Assembly: GCF_022603395.1 (NCBI RefSeq)
Contig: NZ_JAIBKA010000004.1
Location: 186,001 to 250,000, forward strand
Source of the DNA: Desulfoferrobacter suflitae
GTDB taxonomy: Bacteria > Desulfobacterota > Syntrophobacteria > Syntrophobacterales > Syntrophobacteraceae
Direction: 5' to 3'
DNA: 64,000 bases
The position numbers and the translations under genes were made by a program. Within the stretch, counting starts at the first letter, position 1, and every line of letters begins with the position of its first letter. Shown here piece by piece: positions 9,435 through 18,463 of the stretch. Under the pieces are notes generated by a model. The model had not been told where the DNA came from and searched no databases. It saw nothing but the letters and a program-made list of their open reading frames with translations.

Positions 9435-9938
9435 ATGAACATGCACAGCAACGGACAAAAACATACCATCGGTGTTGTCGTCGAAAACCGTCCGGGAGTG
9501 CTCTCGCGTGTGGCGGGCCTTTTCAGTGGACGGGGGTTTAATATTGAATGCCTCACAGTGGCCGAAACGATCGATCCGGGGCAATCACGCATCACGCTGG
9601 TGACTTCCGGAGACCAGCAGGTGCTCGAACAGATTGTCAAGCAGCTCAATAAACTCATCAATGTGATCAAGGTGATCGATTTTCGCGAGATGGAGTTCGT
9701 CAATCGCGAGATGGCGCTCATCAAGGTGCGGGCAGATCAACAAACGCGGGCGGAGATTCTGCGCATCGTCGATATCTTCCGCGCTAAGGTGGTTGACGTG
9801 AGTCCTCATTTCTACACCATTGAGGTGACCGGTGATGACGGAAAGATTGCTGCCATCCTGGAACTCCTCGGGCAGTTAGGCATTACGGAAGTGGCTCGCA
9901 CCGGAAAGGTGGCCATGGCCAGAGCCAAAAAGCATTGA
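9435..9938 (+). CDS. ilvN: Acetolactate synthase, small regulatory subunit
   Basis: This subunit stimulates the catalytic subunit and mediates valine feedback inhibition. The 167-residue protein has normal length. An N-terminal ACT domain spans roughly residues 9-83 (HTIGVVVENRPGVLSRVAGL, then GRGFNIECL). A C-terminal ALS_ss_C-like domain follows, with IKVRADQQTRAEILRIVDIF and the FYTIEVTGDDGKI segment. It is almost contiguous with ilvB, so coupled translation is likely. The name ilvH would serve equally well. Confidence 0.95.
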   Translation: MNMHSNGQKHTIGVVVENRPGVLSRVAGLFSGRGFNIECLTVAETIDPGQSRITLVTSGDQQVLEQIVKQLNKLINVIKVIDFREMEFVNREMALIKVRADQQTRAEILRIVDIFRAKVVDVSPHFYTIEVTGDDGKIAAILELLGQLGITEVARTGKVAMARAKKH

Positions 9939-10042
9939 TGTTTGGAGTGTTCTCGGTCGCAGCATCCTGTCTGGAAATCTTGCCTCCCCACAGCGCTTTG
10001 ATGGAGTCCCATCCGTTGTCTTCGCTTGGAGATGGACCTCTT

Positions 10043-10057
10043 CCCCCCCCGGGGGGG
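10043..10057. repeat. C8G7 palindromic tract
   Basis: Eight cytosines run directly into seven guanines. The tract could form a hairpin or G-quadruplex-like structure and is prone to slippage and sequencing error. Confidence 0.6.
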
Positions 10058-10350
10058 TTGTAAAGTAGCTCGTCGGGCCCCGTGAAGATCATGTGGTAAC
10101 GGAACCTGTGGGGTCACGCACGGGGGTTCCCGTGCCAGGCAGGAAGGGATCAAACAGCGTCGGTATGATTGCCGGTCGGCTCCTGGAGGTGTGTTGCGAT
10201 CATTGGGAAATCGGGTCTGAGACGCTCGGACATGGGTTGATTTCCAGGTGGAAACCCGCTGGTTGTTCTCGCCAATGGAGGGAAGGTCGGGTGAGGGGTT
10301 TTCAGGTGGAAGCCGGGAGCCTGTTCGACAATTGCGCTTGCGTACTTTCG

Positions 10351-10420
10351 AGTCATCCCGGCGTACGCCGGAATCCAGCAACCATGAGCCTTGCCGGATT
10401 CCGACCCGGGTCGGAATGAC
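10351..10420. repeat. Dispersed inverted-repeat element, copy 1
   Basis: GTCATCCCGGCGTACGCCGG leads into a second palindromic half ending in TTCCGACCCGGGTCGGAATG. Short palindromic units of this intergenic kind, built around GTCAT and GGAATCCAG, recur at 34557, 55394 and 56833 in degenerate form. Confidence 0.55.
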
Positions 10421-10519
10421 CTGTTGACGGAATTGCCGGCCAGCCTCCTGGGTAGCGTAGCGGGCTAAAGTGGTTCAAATGAAGAAGTGTGATGCGCTCA
10501 TTTCAGATGGAGGAAAGTA

Positions 10520-11524
10520 ATGCGGATTTACTATGAAGCCGATGCGGATTTGAATGTACTGAGCGGCAAGAAGGTTGCAGTGATCGGATATGGAAGTCAG
10601 GGCCATGCGCAGGCTCAGAACCTGCGTGAAAGCGGTGTCAATGTCATTGTAGGCCAACGCCCTGGATCTGCAAATTATGAGAAAGCCGTGGAAGACGGGT
10701 TTAAACCGGTATCGGCCAGTGAGGCCGCCGCCCAGGCCGACGTCATTCAAATTCTGACCCAGGACCATGTTCAGGCTCGTCTCTATCGCGAGGATGTGGC
10801 CCCTTCCATGAAAGCCGGCAAGACCTTACTCTTTTCCCACGGTTTCAACATCCATTACGGCCAGATCGTTGCCCCGCCCGAGGTGGATGTCGTCATGGTC
10901 GCCCCCAAAGGTCCGGGGCACCTGGTTCGCAGTGAATATGTGCGGGGTGCCGGAGTCCCGAGTTTGCTTGCCGTGCATCAGGATGCCAGCGGCCAGGCTC
11001 GACAGACAGCTTTGGCCTATGGCAAAGGGATCGGTGCAACGCGGGCGGGTCTGATTGAAACTACCTTCAAGGAAGAGACCGAGACCGATCTTTTCGGGGA
11101 GCAGAGCGTTCTGTGCGGCGGTGCCGCGGAACTGGTCAAGGCGGGTTTCGATACCCTGGTGGAAGCGGGCTATCAGCCGGAGATCGCCTATTTTGAATGC
11201 ATGCATGAGCTCAAGCTGATCGTGGATTTGATGTATCAAGGCGGCCTGGCATATATGCGCTATTCCATCAGTGACACGGCCGAATACGGCGACCTGACGC
11301 GCGGCAAGAGAATCGTAACCGAGGAAACAAGAGCCGCCATGAAGAAGATATTGGAGGAGGTGCAGTCGGGGGCCTTTGCCCGGGAGTGGATTTTGGAGAA
11401 TCAAGCGGGACGTCCGATGTTTCGAGCGCTGCGCAATCGCGAGAAGACCCATCTGATCGAGCAGGTGGGAGCAAAGCTCAGAGCAATGATGCCCTTTCTG
11501 GATGCAAAGGTGCTGAAGGAGTAA
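10520..11524 (+). CDS. ilvC: Ketol-acid reductoisomerase (class I)
   Basis: IlvC isomerises and reduces acetolactate or acetohydroxybutyrate with NAD(P)H and Mg2+, the second common step of branched-chain amino-acid synthesis. The 334-residue length is that of the short class I enzymes. The Rossmann segment [17 protein letters not shown] is near residues 21-37. The C-terminal knotted domain holds metal ligands in [14 protein letters not shown] and [11 protein letters not shown]. The ATG at 10520 follows GGAGGAAAG closely. It lies in the same run as ilvBN but is separated from them by 581 bases. Confidence 0.97.
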   Translation: MRIYYEADADLNVLSGKKVAVIGYGSQGHAQAQNLRESGVNVIVGQRPGSANYEKAVEDGFKPVSASEAAAQADVIQILTQDHVQARLYREDVAPSMKAGKTLLFSHGFNIHYGQIVAPPEVDVVMVAPKGPGHLVRSEYVRGAGVPSLLAVHQDASGQARQTALAYGKGIGATRAGLIETTFKEETETDLFGEQSVLCGGAAELVKAGFDTLVEAGYQPEIAYFECMHELKLIVDLMYQGGLAYMRYSISDTAEYGDLTRGKRIVTEETRAAMKKILEEVQSGAFAREWILENQAGRPMFRALRNREKTHLIEQVGAKLRAMMPFLDAKVLKE

Positions 11525-11600
11525 TGGACGGCAGCCGATCAGGCTGCTTCGATTGTCTGCGCAGATCGTTTCGGGCGCGTTGACAGCACAAGGAACAGCC

Positions 11601-12266
11601 GTGAGTTTAGAAGACTTTCGCCATAAGTCACGACATATTCCATTTGCCCGTGAGGGTATTCCATACGTTGGTGCTGCAGCTTTCGTAACGGTGATCACGG
11701 CGCTGCTCGGTCAGCCGATTTTGACCTGGCCGCTCATGATCCTGACCCTGTTTATTGGTCATTTCTTTCGTGATCCCGAACGAGTAGTACCCACCGGGGA
11801 GCGGGACGTGGTTGCGCCCGCCGATGGCAGGATAGTCGCAATCGAGAGGGTGCAGGGAAGTCGTTTTGTCGAGGGACCTGTCACAAAAATCAGTATCTTT
11901 TTGTCGATTTTCGATGTGCACGTGAATCGCATTCCCTATTCGGGTGTGGTTCATAATACCTATTATCAGAAAGGCAGGTATCTGGCCGCCAACCTGGCCA
12001 GGGCAAGCAGCGAGAATGAGCAAGCCTGGTTGTGGATCAAGACCGATACGGAACAGGACATTGTGGTGACGCAGGTGGCGGGTCTGATCGCCCGACGCAT
12101 CGTATGCTGGCCCACTTTAGGGGATCGGGTGGCGCGGGGCGAACGCTACGGCATGATTCGATTCGGATCGAGGACCGATCTCTACGTGCCGGTTGACAGT
12201 GAGGTGATGGTGTCCAGAGGGGACCGTGTCTGCGGGGGAGAAACCGTACTATGTCGGCTGAAATAA
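11601..12266 (+). CDS. psd: Phosphatidylserine decarboxylase (short PSD-A type)
   Basis: The enzyme converts phosphatidylserine to phosphatidylethanolamine using a pyruvoyl group made by self-cleavage. The 221-residue form starts at a GTG at 11601 behind AAGGA; an upstream TTG at 11553 is less likely. Visible are two hydrophobic segments near residues 20-55, VVAPADGRIVAIE, VHVNRIPYSGVVHNTYYQKG, and the C-terminal RFGSRTDLYVP. There the Gly-Ser pair should be cleaved to give the pyruvoyl subunit. pssA overlaps its end by 16 bases, so the two successive phospholipid steps are coupled. Confidence 0.92.
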   Translation: MSLEDFRHKSRHIPFAREGIPYVGAAAFVTVITALLGQPILTWPLMILTLFIGHFFRDPERVVPTGERDVVAPADGRIVAIERVQGSRFVEGPVTKISIFLSIFDVHVNRIPYSGVVHNTYYQKGRYLAANLARASSENEQAWLWIKTDTEQDIVVTQVAGLIARRIVCWPTLGDRVARGERYGMIRFGSRTDLYVPVDSEVMVSRGDRVCGGETVLCRLK

Positions 12267-13117
12267 AGCGCAAGCGCCCACGCAAAAAGAGGTGGCGACG
12301 TACGGAAGACGGAGAGATACCGAGAAGCACCTATATTGTCCCAAACCTCTTTACCACGGCCAATTTGTTCTCCGGTTTCTTTGGCATTGTCAATTCCATC
12401 AACGGCAATTTTCAGATGGCGGCGGTCGCCGTTTTGGTCTCGTGCGTCTTTGATATCCTCGATGGCAAAGTGGCTCGATTTACCGGAGCGACGAGCCGTT
12501 TCGGAGTGGAATACGATTCACTGGCGGACTTGGTGGCTTTTGGAGTGGGGCCCGGGATTTTGATGTATTTGTGGGCGCTCAAGCCGTTCGGGCGGCTCGG
12601 CTGGCTGGCGGCCTTTGTCTTTGTAGCGTGCGGCGCGCTTCGGCTGGCGCGATTCAATGTGCAGGTGGATACGGTCAGCAAGAGTTACTTCGTTGGATTG
12701 CCGATTCCCGGTGCTGCCAGCATGGTGGCAACCACAGTACTCTTCATACACCCCTGGCAGGTCGCTTCTTCCAGCGTATCGTCCCTGCCGCTGTTATTCA
12801 CCACCTACGTTTTGGGTTTTCTCATGGTCAGCACCGTTCCCTATTACAGCTTCAAGGATCTCGAAGTGATCAAAGGCAAGGTGCTGCCCACGCTCTTTCT
12901 GGTCATTGTGTGCCTCAGTATTATTGCCGTCAAGCCCGGCATGATGCTGTTTCTGCTGCTGCTCATCTACTTGCTTTCAGGTCCCGTCATTTATCTGCTG
13001 CGGCGTTTGAAACGGGAGGAAGCAACACCCGAGGAGCACACGGAAACGGAATTGCCGGCTGATCAGGCGAACACCAATGCAGTAGAAGAAAGCCAATCGC
13101 CGGAGCCGCGCCAGTGA
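12251..13117 (+). CDS. pssA: CDP-diacylglycerol--serine O-phosphatidyltransferase
   Basis: PssA makes phosphatidylserine from CDP-diacylglycerol and serine in the inner membrane, supplying Psd. The 288-residue protein has a basic N-terminus (KRKRPRKKRWRR), then about eight hydrophobic helices. The CDP-alcohol phosphotransferase motif DGxxARx8GxxxDxxxD is complete, beginning DGKVARFTGATSRFGVEYDS and ending LAD. The C-terminal tail is acidic and hydrophilic. The gene overlaps psd by 16 bases. It sits between ilvC and leuC, an arrangement that mixes lipid and amino-acid genes. Confidence 0.94.
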   Translation: MSAEIKRKRPRKKRWRRTEDGEIPRSTYIVPNLFTTANLFSGFFGIVNSINGNFQMAAVAVLVSCVFDILDGKVARFTGATSRFGVEYDSLADLVAFGVGPGILMYLWALKPFGRLGWLAAFVFVACGALRLARFNVQVDTVSKSYFVGLPIPGAASMVATTVLFIHPWQVASSSVSSLPLLFTTYVLGFLMVSTVPYYSFKDLEVIKGKVLPTLFLVIVCLSIIAVKPGMMLFLLLLIYLLSGPVIYLLRRLKREEATPEEHTETELPADQANTNAVEESQSPEPRQ

Positions 13118-13228
13118 AGTGAATGCGCGTGGCTTGCGGTTGCGATCAACGGATTTAGGTGACAATTCTAACCCTGCAACGCAGCTCTCTTCCCTCGCTT
13201 GCCGGTGTTCCGGAGAGAAGGAGCGTCT

Positions 13229-13270
13229 ATGACCACAGGCCGTGCAAGGAAGCTTCGTTGTAGCACTTAG
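13229..13270 (+). CDS. Possible 13-codon leader ORF before leuC
   Basis: ATG at 13229 stands 5 bases after a good AAGGAG (13218-13223) and reads MTTGRARKLRCST before a TAG at 13268. It ends 13 bases before leuC, whose own ribosome-binding site is weaker. The peptide is not leucine-rich, so a classical leu attenuator is not supported. It could be a translational coupler or chance. Confidence 0.3.
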   Translation: MTTGRARKLRCST

Positions 13271-13283
13271 TGGGAAAGCTAAA

Positions 13284-14549
13284 ATGACGTCTATGACTAT
13301 TTCCGAAAAAATTCTGGCCAAACATGCAGGTCAATCGAGTGTGCGTTCCGATGACCTGATCGAAGCCGGTATCGACTTCGCCCTCGGCAACGATATTACC
13401 GCGCCTCTGGCCATCGAGGCGTTTCGCAAATCAGGTGCCGAGCGAGTGTTTGACAGGGAACGGGTTGCGTTGATTCCGGATCATTTTGCACCAAACAAGG
13501 ACATCGCCTCGGCGATGCAGATTAGAACATTGCGCGAGTTTGCCAGAGAGCAGCAGCTGGTGCACTTTTATGAAGTGGGGCGCATGGGAGTCGAACACGC
13601 TCTGTTGCCGGAACAGGGCCTGGTGCTGCCGGGGGATGTGGTGATCGGAGCGGACAGCCACACCTGCACCTATGGGGCTCTGGGAGCATTTGCCACGGGG
13701 GTGGGGAGCACGGACCTGGCGGCGGCCATGATCACCGGCAAGATCTGGTTCAAGGTGCCCGCCAGCGTCAAGTTCATATTTCGCGGCCAAAGAAGACCGT
13801 GGGTCGGAGGCAAGGACCTGATTCTTCACACCATTGGCCAAATCGGGGTAGACGGAGCTCGCTACAAAGCGATGGAGTTTGTTGGCGAAACGATAGAAGC
13901 ACTGCCCATGACAGATCGCTTCACCATGTGCAACATGGCTATAGAGGCCGGTGCCAAGGTGGGTATCATTGCCCCCGATGCGGTAACGGAAGAATATGTG
14001 CGGGCCCGTGCAAAACGGCCCTATGAATTTTACCGCAGCGACGAGGATGCCGTTTATGAATCGGTCTATGACTGGGACGTATCCGCCCTGGAACCTATGG
14101 TCGCCCTGCCTCATTCGCCGCAAAATGTGAAACCGGTGACGGCGCTGCCGCAGATCCGCATCGATCAGGTGGTGGTCGGGTCTTGCACCAACGGCCGCCT
14201 TGAGGATTTGCGCCAGGCTGCCGCCGTATTGAAAGGCAAGAAGGTTGCTCCGCAGGTTCGCTGTCTGATCATTCCAGCTACCCAATGGATCTATCAACAG
14301 GCCATGCGCGAGGGACTTTTCGAAATTTTTCTGGAGGCCGAGGCCGCTGTCAGCACGCCTACCTGCGGGCCCTGTCTGGGTGGGCACATGGGAATTCTGG
14401 CGGCGGGAGAAAGAGCCGTGGCGACCACCAATCGCAATTTTGTCGGCCGCATGGGGCACGTGGAAAGTGAGGTCTATTTGAGCAACCCCGCTGTAGCGGC
14501 GGCATCAGCGATTGCCGGCCGGATTGCACATCCGGACGAAGTCCAGTAA
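13284..14549 (+). CDS. leuC: 3-Isopropylmalate dehydratase, large subunit
   Basis: With LeuD it isomerises 2-isopropylmalate to 3-isopropylmalate using a [4Fe-4S] cluster. I start at the ATG at 13284; a second ATG at 13293 is also possible. The 421-residue length matches the shorter homoaconitase-like LeuC class. Cluster cysteines are visible in VVGSCTNGRLEDL near 291 and TPTCGPCLGG near 352-357, and GADSHTCTYGALGAF near 120 is an active-site region. It is followed 18 bases later by leuD. leuA, usually a neighbour, is absent here. Confidence 0.95.
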   Translation: MTSMTISEKILAKHAGQSSVRSDDLIEAGIDFALGNDITAPLAIEAFRKSGAERVFDRERVALIPDHFAPNKDIASAMQIRTLREFAREQQLVHFYEVGRMGVEHALLPEQGLVLPGDVVIGADSHTCTYGALGAFATGVGSTDLAAAMITGKIWFKVPASVKFIFRGQRRPWVGGKDLILHTIGQIGVDGARYKAMEFVGETIEALPMTDRFTMCNMAIEAGAKVGIIAPDAVTEEYVRARAKRPYEFYRSDEDAVYESVYDWDVSALEPMVALPHSPQNVKPVTALPQIRIDQVVVGSCTNGRLEDLRQAAAVLKGKKVAPQVRCLIIPATQWIYQQAMREGLFEIFLEAEAAVSTPTCGPCLGGHMGILAAGERAVATTNRNFVGRMGHVESEVYLSNPAVAAASAIAGRIAHPDEVQ

Positions 14550-14567
14550 GGCACGGGAGTACAAGCA

Positions 14568-15083
14568 ATGAAAATTAAAGGACAAGCCTGGAAATTTGGA
14601 GACGACGTCGACACCGATGCCATCATCCCGGCACGCTATCTCAATACCACCGACCCGGCCCTGCTGGCGGCTCATTGCATGGAGGATGCGGATCCATCCT
14701 TTGCAGCCAGGGCCAAACCGGGTGATATCATCGTTGCCGGCAGGAACTTCGGATGTGGTTCTTCGCGCGAACACGCTCCCATTGCGATCAAGGGAGCGGG
14801 AGTGGGATGTGTGGTGGCACACAGTTTTGCGCGCATCTTCTACCGCAACGCGTTCAATATGGGACTGCCCATTTTGGAATGCCCGGAGGCGGCAGCATCC
14901 ATCGAGGCAGGCGACCAGGTGGAGGTCGACCTGAGTCGCGGCAGTATCGTGAACCATTCCCGGCAGCAGGAATACCAAGCGCATTCGGTGCCGCCTTTCA
15001 TGCGGGAGTTGCTCGAGGCCGGAGGGCTCATGGCCTACGTTGGTGCGCAACTGAGGAAGCCGAAAGGACAGCCGGCAAAGTGA
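14568..15083 (+). CDS. leuD: 3-Isopropylmalate dehydratase, small subunit
   Basis: LeuD is the swivel-domain partner that supplies substrate-binding residues to LeuC. The 171-residue protein has the family core: [19 protein letters not shown] near residues 11-29, then [20 protein letters not shown] near 58-77, a signature of this subunit. The short length fits the leuC class present here. It starts 18 bases after the leuC stop and is followed 37 bases later by leuB. Confidence 0.95.
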   Translation: MKIKGQAWKFGDDVDTDAIIPARYLNTTDPALLAAHCMEDADPSFAARAKPGDIIVAGRNFGCGSSREHAPIAIKGAGVGCVVAHSFARIFYRNAFNMGLPILECPEAAASIEAGDQVEVDLSRGSIVNHSRQQEYQAHSVPPFMRELLEAGGLMAYVGAQLRKPKGQPAK

Positions 15084-15120
15084 CCCGGGTTCAGGTTGAC
15101 TTTCCAATTCAAAGAGACAG

Positions 15121-16206
15121 ATGGGGAGATTCATGGGAGCAAATCGTAGCTATCGCATTGCAGTAATTCCTGGAGATGGTACCGGTCCTGAAGCCGTTCG
15201 CGAGGCACTGAAGGCGTTGCAGGCTGTCGCGGCCAGGGAAAATTTCACGGTGGAAGAAGTTCATTATGATCTTGGTGGGGAACGCTATCTGCGCACTCAG
15301 GAGACTCTTCCCGCGAGCGTGGTTGAAGAGCTGAGAAGGTTCGACAGTATTCTTCTGGGTGCTATCGGCCATCCCGGTGTGAAACCGGGCATTTTGGAGA
15401 AAGGGTTACTGCTGGAGCTACGCTTTCAGCTGGATCAGTACATCAACCTGCGCCCGGTCATCCTCTACCCGGGAGTGGAGACCCCGTTGAAAGACAAGAA
15501 GCCGGAGGATATTGACTTCGTTGTGGTTCGGGAAAACACCGAGGGCCTCTATGCCGGCTCGGGCGGTTTCCTGCGCAAAGGCACGGAGCATGAAGTGGCG
15601 ATACAGGAGTCCATCAATACCCGAATGGGTGTCGAACGCTGCCTGCGCTTTGCCTTCGACTTCTGTCGCCGGCGCGGCAAACGCAAAAAGCTCACCCTGT
15701 GCGGCAAAACGAATGTTCTGACCTATGCATTTGATCTTTGGGAGAGGGCGTTCCACGAGGTGGGGCGGGAATATCCCGACATTGAAAAGGATTATGCCCA
15801 CGTCGATGCCACGTGCATGTGGATGATCAAGAATCCGGAATGGTTCGACGTCATCGTGACGGATAACATGTTCGGCGACATCATCACCGATCTCGGTGCG
15901 ATGATCCAGGGGGGCATGGGCATAGCGGCCGGTGGGAACTTGAATCCGCAGGGCGTATCCATGTATGAACCCATAGGCGGTTCGGCCCCCAAGTACACCG
16001 GCAAAAATGTCATTAATCCGCTGGCCGCCATTGCTGCGGTGCAAATGATGCTGGAACAACTGCAGGAAGCATCGGCCGGCAGACGAATCGAGCAGGCCAT
16101 AAGGAAAGTGGTGTCCCGCGACATCAAGAGTCTCTCTGCCGGGCACATGGGTTACAGTACGAGTGAGGTCGGTGATCTGGTGGCCGATCACATTGCGACC
16201 CACTGA
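15121..16206 (+). CDS. leuB: 3-Isopropylmalate dehydrogenase
   Basis: LeuB oxidatively decarboxylates 3-isopropylmalate with NAD+ to 2-oxoisocaproate. The 361-residue product has the isocitrate/isopropylmalate dehydrogenase pattern: [12 protein letters not shown] near the start, [12 protein letters not shown] near 138, the metal-binding [13 protein letters not shown] near 242, and [16 protein letters not shown] near 282. Members of this subfamily that act on isocitrate or homoisocitrate look alike, but the leuCDB order makes LeuB the best call. A second ATG at 15133 is also plausible, giving a protein 4 residues shorter. Confidence 0.92.
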   Translation: MGRFMGANRSYRIAVIPGDGTGPEAVREALKALQAVAARENFTVEEVHYDLGGERYLRTQETLPASVVEELRRFDSILLGAIGHPGVKPGILEKGLLLELRFQLDQYINLRPVILYPGVETPLKDKKPEDIDFVVVRENTEGLYAGSGGFLRKGTEHEVAIQESINTRMGVERCLRFAFDFCRRRGKRKKLTLCGKTNVLTYAFDLWERAFHEVGREYPDIEKDYAHVDATCMWMIKNPEWFDVIVTDNMFGDIITDLGAMIQGGMGIAAGGNLNPQGVSMYEPIGGSAPKYTGKNVINPLAAIAAVQMMLEQLQEASAGRRIEQAIRKVVSRDIKSLSAGHMGYSTSEVGDLVADHIATH

Positions 16207-16246
16207 CCTGAACGCTGCATCGTTTGAATCCATGGAGTTTGCTAAT

Positions 16247-17266
16247 ATGCAAGACAAAGCAGTTGATGTTGCCGTTGTAGGGGCGACCGGAGCGGTTGGC
16301 AATATGATGATCCGTGTGCTGGAAGAGCGGTCCTTTCCGGTCGGGAAGTTGAGGCTTCTGGCTTCGGCTCGCTCTGTCGGGAAAGTACTGTCATTTCATG
16401 GGCGCGGCATAGCTGTCGAAGAACTGCGCGAAGATTCTTTTGCCGGGCTGCAATTGGCCTTGTTTTCCGCCGGAGCCGGTGTGAGCAGGAAGTTTGCTCC
16501 CATTGCCGCGCAGCATGGTTGCGTGGTGGTGGACAATTCCAGCGCTTTCCGCATGGATGCGCAAATTCCGCTGATTGTCCCGGAGGTAAACCGCGAGGCC
16601 ATCGATGTGAGCTCCGGGATAATTGCCAATCCCAATTGTTCCACGATTCAGATGGTCGTGGCGCTGAAACCGATCTATGATGCGGCCGGCATCAAGAGGA
16701 TTATAGTGACGACCTTTCAGGCTGTTTCGGGGACCGGCCAGAAAGCCATCGAGGAACTGCGCCGGCAGGTGAAGGCACTGAACAGCGGGGAACAGGCCAG
16801 CTGGCAGGTCTATCCGCATCAGATCGCGTTCAATTGTTTGCCTCATATAGGGGCGTTCCTGGACAATGGATACACCGAAGAAGAGATGAAAATGGTCAAC
16901 GAGACCAGGAAAATCTTCAATGATGAGCGGATTGGAGTGGCCGCGACCACCGTCAGGGTGCCCGTCTACTACGGCCATTCGGAGTCGGTCAACATTGAAA
17001 CCAGACGCCCCGTAACCGTTGACAGGGTGCGTCAACTGCTCTCTTCCGCCCCCGGTGTCAAGCTCATTGATGAGCCATCCGAAAAACTTTATCCCATGCC
17101 CATTGACTGCGCAGGTCAAGATGACACGCTGGTGGGACGAATTCGCAAGGATCCGTCGGTGGAAAATGGACTGTGCCTGTGGGTGGTGGCGGACAATATC
17201 AGAAAGGGAGCTGCGACCAATGCAGTCCAAATCGCTGAGGTTTTGGTCGAACGGGGCTTGATATAG
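16247..17266 (+). CDS. asd: Aspartate-semialdehyde dehydrogenase
   Basis: Asd reduces aspartyl phosphate to aspartate semialdehyde with NADPH, the branch point to lysine, threonine, methionine and isoleucine. The 339-residue form starts at the ATG at 16247 behind GGAG; the open frame extends into leuB but has no start signal there. It carries VVGATGAVGNMMIRVLEER at the N-terminus, the catalytic Cys in NPNCSTIQMVVAL near 127, and QAVSGTGQKAIEEL. It follows leuB by 40 bases, so it likely belongs to the same transcript and provides a precursor for isoleucine. Confidence 0.95.
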   Translation: MQDKAVDVAVVGATGAVGNMMIRVLEERSFPVGKLRLLASARSVGKVLSFHGRGIAVEELREDSFAGLQLALFSAGAGVSRKFAPIAAQHGCVVVDNSSAFRMDAQIPLIVPEVNREAIDVSSGIIANPNCSTIQMVVALKPIYDAAGIKRIIVTTFQAVSGTGQKAIEELRRQVKALNSGEQASWQVYPHQIAFNCLPHIGAFLDNGYTEEEMKMVNETRKIFNDERIGVAATTVRVPVYYGHSESVNIETRRPVTVDRVRQLLSSAPGVKLIDEPSEKLYPMPIDCAGQDDTLVGRIRKDPSVENGLCLWVVADNIRKGAATNAVQIAEVLVERGLI

Positions 17267-17272
17267 ACGACA

Positions 17273-17848
17273 ATGCGCATTGTGGCCGGCGAATTTCGTG
17301 GCAGGCGTTTGCATGCTCCCAAGGGTATGAGCATCCGCCCCACGAGTGATCGAGTGCGGGAAGCGATCTTCAATATTGTCGGGCCACGCCTGCAAAATGT
17401 CAGGGTCCTGGACCTGTTCGCCGGCACTGGAGCTTTAGGCTTGGAAGCCCTCAGTCGAGGAGCTGCCCAGGCCGTTTTTGTTGATGACGCGGCGGAAGCG
17501 ATTCGACTCATTTCGGTCAATATCAAGATCTGTGGGGTGCAGGAGCGCGCCTTGGTGGTGCGGGGAGCCGTCGGCAGGGTGCTGGACAGGCTCGTGAGGC
17601 ATGGGCAAAAGGAGCCGTTCGACAAGTTTCAGATGGTGTTCCTGGATCCTCCCTATGGACATGGGCACGTAGAGAAAACCCTCGGTCTGTTGGATCGACT
17701 GACGGCACAGGATGCTCTGGTGGTGGCCGAACATCATACCAAAGACCTCGTGCCTGCGAGATGGGGCGATTGGGTGCTGGGCCAACAACGAAAATATGGT
17801 GCTACCATAGTCTCTTTTTATATGAAGGATGTTCTCCAACCAGCATAA
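17273..17848 (+). CDS. rsmD: 16S rRNA (guanine966-N2)-methyltransferase
   Basis: RsmD methylates G966 of 16S rRNA in the small subunit using S-adenosylmethionine. The 191-residue protein starts MRIVAGEFRGRRLHAPKG, typical of the family. It contains the SAM-binding LDLFAGTGALGLEALSRGA near 44-62 and the catalytic DPPYGHGHVE near 123. It lies 6 bases after asd and 35 bases before coaD; rsmD-coaD is a widespread gene pair. Confidence 0.94.
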   Translation: MRIVAGEFRGRRLHAPKGMSIRPTSDRVREAIFNIVGPRLQNVRVLDLFAGTGALGLEALSRGAAQAVFVDDAAEAIRLISVNIKICGVQERALVVRGAVGRVLDRLVRHGQKEPFDKFQMVFLDPPYGHGHVEKTLGLLDRLTAQDALVVAEHHTKDLVPARWGDWVLGQQRKYGATIVSFYMKDVLQPA

Positions 17849-17883
17849 AAATCAGGGGCACATGGAGCTGAAAAGGAGTGTTT

Positions 17884-18384
17884 ATGGATAAGGTGGCGGT
17901 CTATCCCGGTTCGTTTGATCCGATCACCAATGGTCATCTTGATTTGCTGGATCGCGGCTTGAAGATATTCGACAAAATTATTGTTGCTATTGCGAAAAAT
18001 CCCGCTAAACAACCGGTGTTTAGTTTTGAGGAGCGGCTCCGCATGATCGAGGAGTCCCTTCGGGATCACCCGCTCAACGATCGACTGAAGGTCGACGCCT
18101 TTCAGGGGCTGCTGGTCGATTACGTCGGACGGGTTAATGCCCGGGCTATTTTGCGAGGACTGCGTGCCATCAGCGATTTCGAGTATGAATTTCAAATGGC
18201 CTTGATGAACCGCAAGCTGAGCAATGAAATTGAGACTCTCTATCTGATGACGGGCATGCGGTGGATTTACATCAGTTCCCGCATCATCAAAGAGGTCGTC
18301 ATGTCGGGCGGCTGCGTCAGCGGGTTGGTGCCGGAGCCGGTGGAAAAAATGCTGGCGGAGCGTCTGGGACCCTCGATTTCGTAA
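17884..18384 (+). CDS. coaD: Phosphopantetheine adenylyltransferase
   Basis: CoaD transfers AMP from ATP to 4'-phosphopantetheine, making dephospho-CoA. The 166-residue protein starts at the ATG at 17884, 5 bases after AAAAGGAG. It shows the nucleotidyltransferase motifs AVYPGSFDPITNGHLDLL (including the TxGH-type NGH) near residues 4-21, GLRAISDFEYEFQMALMN near 90, and ISSRIIKEVVMSGG near 130. It is probably the last gene of the long plus-strand run and is convergent with the lytic transglycosylase gene. Confidence 0.95.
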   Translation: MDKVAVYPGSFDPITNGHLDLLDRGLKIFDKIIVAIAKNPAKQPVFSFEERLRMIEESLRDHPLNDRLKVDAFQGLLVDYVGRVNARAILRGLRAISDFEYEFQMALMNRKLSNEIETLYLMTGMRWIYISSRIIKEVVMSGGCVSGLVPEPVEKMLAERLGPSIS

Positions 18385-18463
18385 AGCGCCACACAATCAA
18401 CTAGCCAACCTGCACCCTTGCAAGTCCGCTGCATTTCGGACACTCTATGGTGTAGAGCCGTAC

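Larger units (their letters stand above)
9939..10519. other. Long intergenic region between ilvN and ilvC
   Basis: The 581 bases hold no recognised gene. They contain a C8G7 tract at 10043-10057 and a copy of a dispersed inverted repeat at 10351-10420. A minus-strand frame at 9883-10092 begins plausibly (MIFTGPDELLYNPPGGG) but runs into the antisense of ilvN; I do not call it. The gap suggests ilvC may have its own promoter, though none is clear. Confidence 0.5.

Noticed and set aside
9812-10381. 189-residue minus-strand frame in the ilvN-ilvC gap
   Set aside because: It runs through a palindromic repeat and the antisense of ilvN, with no coherent protein features.
10826-11698. 290-residue minus-strand frame
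   Set aside because: Antisense of ilvC and the psd start.
13431-14459. 342-residue minus-strand frame
   Set aside because: Antisense of leuC, which is unmistakable.
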